Origin: Betaproteobacteria bacterium
GTDB lineage: Bacteria; Pseudomonadota; Gammaproteobacteria; Burkholderiales; SG8-39
Direction of reading: 5' to 3'
Assembly: GCA_009693345.1 (NCBI GenBank)
Contig: SHXL01000062.1
Location: 1 to 13,148 of the forward strand
DNA length: 13,148 nucleotides
Shown here piece after piece: positions 1-5,557 of this stretch. Positions within the stretch are counted from its first letter, which is position 1. Each line of letters opens with the position of its first letter. Both the position numbers and the translations under genes were made by a program. The notes beneath the pieces were generated by a model that saw only the letters and a list, made by a program, of their open reading frames with translations, did no database searches and was not told the DNA's origin.

Positions 1-481
1 GGAAGGCTCCGCCCGCCGCGAGCACGCTGGACAGGCCGCCGATCGCCGCGCCTACACCGAACAGACCCGCCGCTCCGGGCAGCTGGCGCGAGGGCTTGGG
101 CTTGACTTCGAAGAACATCTGCGTCGCGGCATAAAACATGAAGCCGGTGAAGAAAACCGCCAGCGGCCGCGTCGGCACGAAACCCGCGGCGAGGGACGCC
201 ACCAGCCCGCCCGCGACGATGCCTGGCGCCATGGCACGCGCCACCAACCAGTCCACTGCCTCATGACGGTGATGCGCACGCACGCTCGAGAGCGACGTAA
301 ATACGATGGTTGCCATGGAAGTGGCAAGGGACAGATGCATCATGTGTTCCGCGGGAAAACCCTTGGCCGTGAACACCAGCACCAGCATCGGCACCATGAC
401 CATGCCGCCGCCGATACCCAGCAATCCCGCAAGAAAGCCGACCGTTACGCCGATCGCCAGGTAGGCCCACCACCACTCCAT
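1..481 (-). CDS. TauE/SafE family membrane permease (sulfite/anion exporter-like), C-terminus beyond window
   Basis: The 160 codons present encode the N-terminal part of an integral membrane protein of the TauE/SafE family, which moves small anions such as sulfite, sulfoacetate or related organosulfur compounds across the inner membrane. The sequence begins MEWWWAYLAIGVTVGFLAG and continues into the family glycine motif GLLGIGGGMVMVP (about residues 19-31). Hydrophobic segments lie around residues 5-25, 27-38, 53-65, 83-100 and 108-122. A second glycine-rich stretch (GGLSSVLAAGGAF, about residues 148-160) starts the second half-repeat at the window edge. The ATG shares its A with the TGA of the upstream phosphatase gene (TGATG), so translation is probably coupled. 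Substrate cannot be told from sequence. The frame stays open to position 1, so this is a truncation by the window and not a broken gene. Confidence 0.9.
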   Translation of the reverse strand, partial: MEWWWAYLAIGVTVGFLAGLLGIGGGMVMVPMLVLVFTAKGFPAEHMMHLSLATSMATIVFTSLSSVRAHHRHEAVDWLVARAMAPGIVAGGLVASLAAGFVPTRPLAVFFTGFMFYAATQMFFEVKPKPSRQLPGAAGLFGVGAAIGGLSSVLAAGGAF

Positions 482-1263
482 CAGCGCTCTCCAAGCAAAT
501 GCGCCGCGAGCTCCGCAATTCCGGCCCCCGCGGCATTTGGGGTGACGTACTTCGGCGGTGTCTCAATGTGCCCGGCGAAGCGCAAGACGTTCGCCACTCC
601 GACGGAAACGTCGAAATAGGAAAACATCGGCGCATCGTTCGGCGAATCCCCGGCAAAGGCGAATTCCTGCTGCAGGCTCGCCGGATCGCAATTGAAGAAT
701 TCCGCGAACAGCTGCTTCGTCATTGCGAGCTTGTCGTAGTTGCCGAACCAGCCGTTGACGTGGATCGAACTGATTCTTGCGTTCAGACCTGCCTCACGCA
801 TGAGTGCGGCGATGCGTCCGGCCGTCTCCAGCGGCAGCGGCGAGACATCTTCGCAGAAATCGATCGCCAGATCCGTCTCCCGGTAAGGCTGATCGGAGGC
901 GAGGGCGCAGCCGGGAACCTGACCGAGGATCTGCCTGCCGATTGCCCGCAGCCGTGTTCGGTTGAGTGCACGTACGTCCTCAAGGTCGTGGAACTTCTTG
1001 TGAAGTTTTCCCTGATTGAGGCAAAAATAGAATGCTCCGTTTTCCCCGACCACCGCGTCCACCGGCCACATACGCGCGATGTGGTCGCACCAGCCCGCCG
1101 GCCGCCCGGTAACCGGCACCAGCAGCTTTCCGGCGCGCTTTAGGCGCTCCATCGCGCCATAGGCCTCGGCCGTGAGCTTGCCGTCGGTTGTCAGGGTTTC
1201 GTCGATGTCGAACAGCAGCCCGCGGATACGGCCGGGGTCATGCAACGCGGACAGCGGGTTCAT
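481..1263 (-). CDS. HAD-IIB family phosphatase
   Basis: A 260-residue haloacid dehalogenase superfamily hydrolase, probably a cytosolic phosphatase acting on a small phosphorylated metabolite. Motif I is FDIDETLT with nucleophile D19 and acid/base D21. Motif II is VTGRP with T52. Motif III is likely K178 in NYDKLAMTK. Motif IV is GDSPND at residues 205-210, followed by VGVANV as in Cof-type and sucrose/mannosyl-3-phosphoglycerate phosphatase relatives. The large cap between motifs II and III (about residues 75-175) fits subclass IIB. A longer reading frame begins at 1365, but it would lie inside glpD for over 100 bases; the ATG at 1263 gives the classic ATGA overlap with the glpD stop and places the DxD motif at the usual distance from the N-terminus. 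The position directly after glpD suggests a substrate linked to glycerol-3-phosphate or sugar-phosphate metabolism, but this is inference; the actual substrate is unknown. Confidence 0.88.
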   Translation of the reverse strand: MNPLSALHDPGRIRGLLFDIDETLTTDGKLTAEAYGAMERLKRAGKLLVPVTGRPAGWCDHIARMWPVDAVVGENGAFYFCLNQGKLHKKFHDLEDVRALNRTRLRAIGRQILGQVPGCALASDQPYRETDLAIDFCEDVSPLPLETAGRIAALMREAGLNARISSIHVNGWFGNYDKLAMTKQLFAEFFNCDPASLQQEFAFAGDSPNDAPMFSYFDVSVGVANVLRFAGHIETPPKYVTPNAAGAGIAELAAHLLGER

Positions 1264-2726
1264 CGCGTACCAAGCACCTGCGCCACCCGCTCGCGCTGCA
1301 TTGCCGTCATCAGCAATCCGGCCTTGGAGCGACGCCAGAGCACGTCTTCGGCAGTCTGCGCCCATTCGTGCTCGACAAAATATTGCAGCTCGCGCTCGCT
1401 AAAGCCCGCGCCGTAGTCTTCGCCCAGATTCCCGTCGCCGACCACCCTCTGAGCGTGCGTGCCATGGCGGCGAAATATTCCTCGCAGCGTGGATTCCGCG
1501 ATGTGCGGATGGCTCGCGAAGAATGCGTCCCGCGCCTCGACGCGCGCCACGCCCCCGAAGTCGCTGCCGGAAAGAGGGACACGCTCGGTCCATGCCGGCC
1601 TGAGTCCGGGAAAATAGCGCGCGAGATCGCCCATTGCCTGCTCCGCGAGCCTCCGGTAGGTCGTGATCTTGCCGCCGAATACCGACAGCACGGGAGCCCG
1701 GCCCGCCTCGTGGTCCACGCGCAGCGTGTAGTCGCGCGTGACCGCGGACGGATCGGCAGTGCCATCGTCGTAGAGCGGCCGTACTCCCGCGTACTTCCAG
1801 ACCACGTCTTCCAGCCGCGCCGGGCGCGCGAGATAGCGGTTCACCGCCCTGCACAGATACGCGATCTCATCCGCCGTCGCCTCCGGACGAACGTTCTCGT
1901 CCCGCACCGGTACATCAGTGGTGCCGACCAGCGTATGGAGTTCGCCGTACGGAATCATGAAAACCACGCGTCGATCGTCGTTCTGCAGGATGAAGGCGTG
2001 CTCGCCTTCGTACAGCTTCGGCAGAACGATGTGGCTGCCCTTCACCAGGCGCACCGCGTCGCCGGAAGGCTGCGACAGGCGGGTGTTCAGCACCGATTTG
2101 ACCCAGGGACCGGCGGCATTCACAACCGCCTTCGCGCTTGCCTGCTCGCCGTTCGACAGGCGCGCCTTCCACTGTCCGCTCACCCGTTCCGCCGACAGGC
2201 ACTCGGTCCGCGTCAGGACACGCACGCCGCGTTCGCGCGCATCCATCGCGTTGGCAACCACCAACCGTGCGTCGTCCACGCGGCAGTCGGAATAGGCAAA
2301 GCCGTGCTTGAGTTGTCGCTGCAGTCCCGACGCGTAGGGCGGCTCATCGAGGCGCACCGCTTTCGAGCCCGGCAGGCTCGCGCGCCTGGCGAGATGCTCG
2401 TAGAGGAACAGCCCCGCGCGGATCATCCAGCGCGGCCGCAATTCGGGTACATGCGGCATGATGAATCGCGCCGGCCAGACCAAGTGCGCGGCAACCTTTA
2501 GCAGTATCTCCCGCTCGGCGAGCGCCTCGGCCACCAGCCTGAATTCGTAAAGTTCGAGATACCGCAGCCCACCGTGGATGAGTTTCGACGACCAGGACGA
2601 AGTTGCGGAAGCAAGGTCGTCCTTTTCCACCAGCAGCACTGAAAGACCCCGGCCGGCGGCATCGCGCGCGATTCCCACGCCGTTGATGCCGCCGCCCACG
2701 ACCAGCAGGTCGTAGCTATTTTCCAA
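1260..2726 (-). CDS. glpD: Aerobic glycerol-3-phosphate dehydrogenase (FAD)
   Basis: 488 residues, close to the family's usual ~500. The enzyme oxidises sn-glycerol-3-phosphate to dihydroxyacetone phosphate and passes electrons via FAD to the membrane quinone pool. Residues 6-27 form the FAD-binding Rossmann motif (DLLVVGGGINGVGIARDAAG), followed by the typical SSKLIHGGLRYL (about 46-57). Further family blocks are VVNAAGPW, KGSHIVLP, MIPYGELHTLVGTTD, WKYAGVRPLYDD and VFGGKITTYRRLAE, and the C-terminal cap carries LQYFVEHEWAQTAEDVLWRRSKAGL. The start is TTG at 2726. Reading upstream in the same frame, the kinase stop TAA comes after nine codons and no ATG or GTG occurs, so TTG is the only sensible initiator. 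No Shine-Dalgarno sequence precedes it. The stop overlaps the next gene by four bases. No glpK, glpF or glpR is in view. Confidence 0.96.
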   Translation of the reverse strand: MENSYDLLVVGGGINGVGIARDAAGRGLSVLLVEKDDLASATSSWSSKLIHGGLRYLELYEFRLVAEALAEREILLKVAAHLVWPARFIMPHVPELRPRWMIRAGLFLYEHLARRASLPGSKAVRLDEPPYASGLQRQLKHGFAYSDCRVDDARLVVANAMDARERGVRVLTRTECLSAERVSGQWKARLSNGEQASAKAVVNAAGPWVKSVLNTRLSQPSGDAVRLVKGSHIVLPKLYEGEHAFILQNDDRRVVFMIPYGELHTLVGTTDVPVRDENVRPEATADEIAYLCRAVNRYLARPARLEDVVWKYAGVRPLYDDGTADPSAVTRDYTLRVDHEAGRAPVLSVFGGKITTYRRLAEQAMGDLARYFPGLRPAWTERVPLSGSDFGGVARVEARDAFFASHPHIAESTLRGIFRRHGTHAQRVVGDGNLGEDYGAGFSERELQYFVEHEWAQTAEDVLWRRSKAGLLMTAMQRERVAQVLGTR

Positions 2727-2752
2727 AGGGAATGTGGGGTTGCAAACAGGAA

Positions 2753-2782
2753 ATTATACGGCGCGTGAAAGCTGCGCCTCAA
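2753..2782 (-). promoter_or_regulatory. Candidate sigma70-type promoter for glpD
   Basis: On the minus strand TTGAGG (2782-2777; 4 of 6 to the -35 consensus) is followed after 18 bases by a perfect TATAAT (2758-2753). The -10 overlaps the TAA stop of the histidine kinase gene. Transcription would start near 2746, leaving a leader of about 20 bases before the TTG start of glpD. That would allow glpD and the two downstream genes to be expressed independently of the two-component genes. No obvious GlpR operator palindrome was recognised. The hexamers are seen directly; function is inference. Confidence 0.5.
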
Positions 2783-4346
2783 AAGCGACTCCGCCCCCGC
2801 CGGGCAGATTCTCGGCGCGCAGTGCGCCGCCGTGGAATTCCGCGATCAATCTCGCGATGTACAGCCCCAGTCCCAGGTGCGGCGCACTCACGAAGGCGTC
2901 GCTGCGCAGCGAAACCATGGACTCGAACAGAGAATCGCGGATCGAATCCGGCAAGGCAGGACCCTGATTTTCGATTCTGAGAATCACCAGGTTCTCTTTC
3001 AAGCCCAAGAAGATGCGTACCGGAGTTCCGCTGGCGGCAAAATCGACGGCATTTTCCACAAGCTTGTCGAGCATTTGCGCCAGAAGATCCGGCGAGCCCA
3101 GGGCGAAACCCCGCTCGGCGGTCACCTCAAGTTCGAAGACTCTGGGCGCATATGCAAGGCGATAGCCTTCGACGCAGCCGCGGACGACCGCGAGTGCATC
3201 GAAGCGCTCCCGTTCCACCGCCGAAAGGCTTTGCTCCAGGCGGCTTGCCTCGGTCATGCGCGAAAGAATGGTGCCGAGGCGCGCCAGTCCTTCCTCGGCG
3301 CGTGCAACGTAGATGCATGTCTCCTCGGGGGTGCGTGCGGCGTGCAGGTTTTCCAGCGACGAACGGACCACCGCCACCGGCGTGCGTAGTTCGTGCGACA
3401 AGCGACCGGCGAGTGCTTCCAGATAGTCGTTATAGCGTGCAAGCCGGCCGAGCACGGTGCTGAAGCTGCGCGACAAATCGCCGATTTCGTCGGCCGCCTC
3501 CGATGCCGTGGTGAGCCGTGTGACCCGCCCGCGCGCGTCGATCGCGGCTTCGGCTTCGTCGCTCAAGCGGCGTATTCGGTTCGAGATGCGCGTGGCGAAC
3601 CACAGCAGGACTGCGGCCACAAGCGCGAATGCCACAAGGGTCACCAGCAGCAATCGTTCCAGCGCCTGGCTTCGCAGCGACGCTATCCGGTTGGAGGTCT
3701 CTTCCACCACCACCGCGCCGTGTACTTCGTCGCCGACCCAGATCGGATGCGCCGCAGATACGACCACCGCGCGCCCATCGCGCGTATTGCGCCTCCTCGT
3801 GCTGGCGGCGCCCTGCAGCGCCGCACCGACTTCCCGGCCTGCGGCGAACGCGTCTTCGGCGAGGGCGTCGTCGAACTCCTCGGTCGGTGGCGCGAGCAGC
3901 CAGCCGAGCGCGCGCTGCGCCAGGCTTGGCGCGGGCGGATCTGGGCGCTTCAGGCTGCCCGCGAGCGCCAGCACGCGATAGTCGCGGCTGACAACCCAGA
4001 CGCGCGAGCTCGCGCGCTCCAGTCCCTTCAGTATTGCGGCGATCTCGCCGTCGGCCGTGGCATCGCTCGCCAGCGCCTCGTCCTCGATCACGCCTCCGGT
4101 CAACCGCCGCAGTTCGCGTTCCGCCTCGTCGCGCAGCGCCGAATCGCCGCGCACTCGGTAGGCGAGCAGCTTCGGCCGCTCGTGCAGCGCCGTCGCCACC
4201 GCGCGCGCCGTGGCGCCGAGCGCTTCCTCCTGGGCGGCAAGGAGGAAACGCTCCATCTCGCGCACGTACAGCCACCCAGCCCAGGGCAACACCAGCAGTA
4301 CCAGCGCGACCAGCGCCAGCTTGGCGCGCAGCGGGAATCTGGCCAT
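2754..4346 (-). CDS. Membrane sensor histidine kinase (CreC-/PdsS-like)
   Basis: 530 residues. Architecture: transmembrane helix 1 at about 9-27; a periplasmic sensing region of roughly 200 residues (28-232) with no recognised fold; transmembrane helix 2 at about 232-250; a HAMP linker at about 251-305; the dimerisation/phosphoacceptor helix with H318 in RLSHELRTPVAVVRSS; and the N-box LVENAVDFA with N432. The G1 box reads ENQGPALP (459-466), in which N460 and A464 stand where DxGxG normally has Asp and Gly. The G2 box is HLGLGLYIARLIAEFHGG (490-507). It should autophosphorylate on H318 and pass phosphate to the response regulator encoded 26 bases upstream. The chosen ATG follows an in-frame TGA by seven codons, and an AAGGA lies about 14 bases ahead of it. 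The wording NQGPALP and GLGLYIARLIAEFHGG recalls kinases paired with PdsR-type regulators; the neighbouring creD recalls CreC. The signal sensed is unknown. Confidence 0.93.
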   Translation of the reverse strand: MARFPLRAKLALVALVLLVLPWAGWLYVREMERFLLAAQEEALGATARAVATALHERPKLLAYRVRGDSALRDEAERELRRLTGGVIEDEALASDATADGEIAAILKGLERASSRVWVVSRDYRVLALAGSLKRPDPPAPSLAQRALGWLLAPPTEEFDDALAEDAFAAGREVGAALQGAASTRRRNTRDGRAVVVSAAHPIWVGDEVHGAVVVEETSNRIASLRSQALERLLLVTLVAFALVAAVLLWFATRISNRIRRLSDEAEAAIDARGRVTRLTTASEAADEIGDLSRSFSTVLGRLARYNDYLEALAGRLSHELRTPVAVVRSSLENLHAARTPEETCIYVARAEEGLARLGTILSRMTEASRLEQSLSAVERERFDALAVVRGCVEGYRLAYAPRVFELEVTAERGFALGSPDLLAQMLDKLVENAVDFAASGTPVRIFLGLKENLVILRIENQGPALPDSIRDSLFESMVSLRSDAFVSAPHLGLGLYIARLIAEFHGGALRAENLPGGGGVAFEAQLSRAV

Positions 4347-4372
4347 GGCGCTAGTGCCATTCCTTCATGCGG

Positions 4373-5062
4373 CTACGCGTTCCAGCGGTAACCGAGACCG
4401 TAGGCGGTCTCGATTCCATCGAATACGGGATCTGCGGCGAGGAACTTCGCGCGCACGCGCTTGACGTGCGAGGTGACGGTCGCGTCGTCTACCACCAGCT
4501 CCGCGTCGCGCATCAGCTGGTCGCGGCTCTTCACATGGCCCGGATGGCGCGCGAGCGAATGCACGATCCAGAATTCGGTCAGCGTGAGCTCGACGCGGCT
4601 GCCCTTCCACTGCACGCTGAAGCGTTTAAGGTCGAGCTCCAGCTCACCGCGCACGATGCGCTCCTCAACCGGTTTTTCCTCCGCGAGCGCGTCCACGCGC
4701 CGAAAGAGGGCCGCAATGCGCGCCATCAGGTGCGGCAGGCTGACTCCCTTCGTGAGGTAATCGTCCGCTCCGAGGCGCAACCCGGAGACCACGTCGAAGT
4801 CCGAATCGCGCGCGGTCAGGAACACGATCGGCAGCTGGGGCGAGAGTGCGCGCAGGTCGCGGCACAACGCAAAGCCGCCCTCGGTCTCATCACCCAGGCC
4901 AATGTCGATGATCGCCAGATCCGGCAAACGGCTGCGCAGAGCATCCATCGCCTCGCGCCGGGCCGCATAAGCCGCCACGTCATAGCCGTGGCGCTTCAAT
5001 GCCTCCGCGTAGTTGGCGCGAATAGCGGCGTCATCCTCAACGATCACGATGCGGCGAGCCAT
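4373..5062 (-). CDS. OmpR/PhoB-type response regulator (CreB-/PdsR-like)
   Basis: 229 residues from the ATG at 5062. The receiver domain (1-120) has the acidic pocket E9-D10-D11, phosphoacceptor D53 in IIDIGLGDETEGG, T83 in FLTARD and K105 in DYLTKG. The 53-63 loop is about two residues longer than in the average regulator. The C-terminal winged-helix DNA-binding domain (about 135-229) includes LTLTEFWIVHSLARHPGHV, the recognition-helix region VVDDATVTSHVKRVRAKF and the terminal YGLGYRW. It lies immediately upstream of its kinase, so the two are probably co-transcribed. The start is uncertain: an upstream in-frame ATG at 5104 has GAGGA four to five bases ahead and would add 14 basic/aromatic residues (MAKWWQRRFRYIPR), whereas the 5062 ATG gives the canonical receiver N-terminus but has no Shine-Dalgarno. 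The stop codon is TAG. It resembles regulators of the proteobacterial dedicated sortase group as I remember them, but the location next to creD suggests a CreB-like role. Confidence 0.94.
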   Translation of the reverse strand: MARRIVIVEDDAAIRANYAEALKRHGYDVAAYAARREAMDALRSRLPDLAIIDIGLGDETEGGFALCRDLRALSPQLPIVFLTARDSDFDVVSGLRLGADDYLTKGVSLPHLMARIAALFRRVDALAEEKPVEERIVRGELELDLKRFSVQWKGSRVELTLTEFWIVHSLARHPGHVKSRDQLMRDAELVVDDATVTSHVKRVRAKFLAADPVFDGIETAYGLGYRWNA

Positions 5063-5189
5063 GCGGGGAATATACCGGAAGCGACGCTGCCACCATTTCG
5101 CCATATTTCCTCATCACCTTGCCAGAACACCGGCCCGGGCACGGCTCTTTCCCCGCTTGTAATGGCGTCAATCAACAAGGAGGGTTTGC
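5063..5189. promoter_or_regulatory. Divergent intergenic region between regulator and microprotein/creD genes
   Basis: These 127 bases separate two divergently read units and must contain or border promoters for both if each starts here. On the minus strand TATATT (5074-5069) could be a -10 but would give a leaderless transcript for the 5062 start, and no good -35 precedes it. On the plus strand TGTAAT (5158-5163) resembles a -10, with no matching -35 at 16-18 bases. No TTCAC-N6-TTCAC direct repeat of the E. coli CreB type was found. The region can be called regulatory from gene arrangement only. Confidence 0.4.
5177..5184 (+). promoter_or_regulatory. Strong Shine-Dalgarno for the 38-residue microprotein
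   Basis: AAGGAGGG ends five bases before the ATG at 5190. This near-ideal site at optimal spacing is the main reason for accepting the very short ORF that follows as a real gene. Confidence 0.7.
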
Positions 5190-5306
5190 ATGATCAATGC
5201 CGGATTCTTCGCCGTAGAACTCGCCACCCAGACCCTACTCGCTGCAGCGATCGGCTTGTCCGTCAGCATCGTGCTAGCGGGTGCCGTGCTGCTCCTCGCC
5301 GCGTGA
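5190..5306 (+). CDS. 38-residue single-pass membrane microprotein, function unknown
   Basis: The product is a short hydrophobic peptide starting MINAGFFAVELATQTLLAA and ending in a run rich in A, I, L, V and G (GLSVSIVLAGAVLLLAA) before TGA. Residues about 15-38 can form one transmembrane helix with almost no charged residues; the only charged side chain is E10. Start choice is supported by the AAGGAGGG five bases ahead. I do not recognise a family. It is the first gene read away from the response regulator and points toward creD, so it may belong to the same envelope-related unit and could be a small membrane partner of the kinase or of CreD; that is inference. The stop overlaps a possible GTG start of the next ORF in a GTGA arrangement. 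Confidence 0.6.
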   Translation: MINAGFFAVELATQTLLAAAIGLSVSIVLAGAVLLLAA

Positions 5307-5452
5307 GCGGCGGCATGAAATACGGCGACGTGGCACTCGGGGTCGAAGCCGCCCTGCCGGCATTTCGTCCGGAACAGCCGCCGGGTTACCGCTGCGCCCT
5401 CTTTCGTCAAGTCCTGAACCGGCTCTACGCGGCGCTCAAGCGCTGGGCCTGA
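5303..5452 (+). CDS. Possible 49-residue small protein, function unknown
   Basis: An open frame from a GTG whose last bases overlap the TGA of the upstream microprotein (GTGA), giving a 49-residue product; an internal ATG at 5315 would give 45 residues beginning MKYGDVALGVEAALPAF. Third codon positions are mostly G or C, as in the surrounding genes, and the C-terminal part (about residues 30-49) is a basic amphipathic stretch, FRQVLNRLYAALKRWA. There is no strong Shine-Dalgarno, so expression would rely on coupling to the preceding ORF. I recognise no family. It could also be a chance open frame in GC-rich DNA. Confidence 0.35.
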   Translation: MSGGMKYGDVALGVEAALPAFRPEQPPGYRCALFRQVLNRLYAALKRWA

Positions 5453-5557
5453 AGAACCGCGGCGGCGGGCGCGCCGCACCCGGAAAGGAGGATCGGGACA
5501 CGGCACCGGTGACGCCCGCCAGCTTCGGCAAAAGACGCAATTCAAGGAGAAACACGG
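5453..5557 (+). other. Spacer between small ORF and creD, with an orphan ribosome-binding-site-like sequence
   Basis: The spacer contains a GC-rich block with the palindrome GGCGCGCC (5468-5475), an AAAGGAGG (5484-5491) that has no ATG, GTG or TTG within the usual distance, and the functional-looking AAGGAGA (5544-5550) that serves creD. No promoter was recognised. Confidence 0.4.
5544..5550 (+). promoter_or_regulatory. Shine-Dalgarno deciding the creD TTG start
   Basis: AAGGAGA lies seven bases before the TTG at 5558. The peptide starting there (QRTLLWKIGLIEFVALLLQIP) matches the expected N-terminal helix of CreD proteins, so the site and the family agree on this start. Confidence 0.65.

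Noticed and set aside
402..408. DELAPED in place of DELSEED in ATP synthase beta (residue numbers)
   Set aside because: Variation at these positions is common in proteobacterial beta subunits and needs no special explanation.
1264..1365. N-terminal extension of the HAD phosphatase
   Set aside because: It would lie inside glpD and lacks family similarity; the ATG at 1263 with the ATGA overlap is far better.
1188..2501. Plus-strand open frame of 437 codons opposite glpD
   Set aside because: Antisense to the clearly coding glpD; no motif or ribosome binding site supports it.
5101..5189. CreB-type operator (direct TTCAC repeats) in the divergent region
   Set aside because: No pair of TTCAC motifs at the required spacing is present on either strand.
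4367..5452. Plus-strand open frame of 361 codons opposite the response regulator
   Set aside because: Most of it is antisense to a conserved regulator; only its last 49 codons, downstream of the regulator gene, are kept as a possible small gene.
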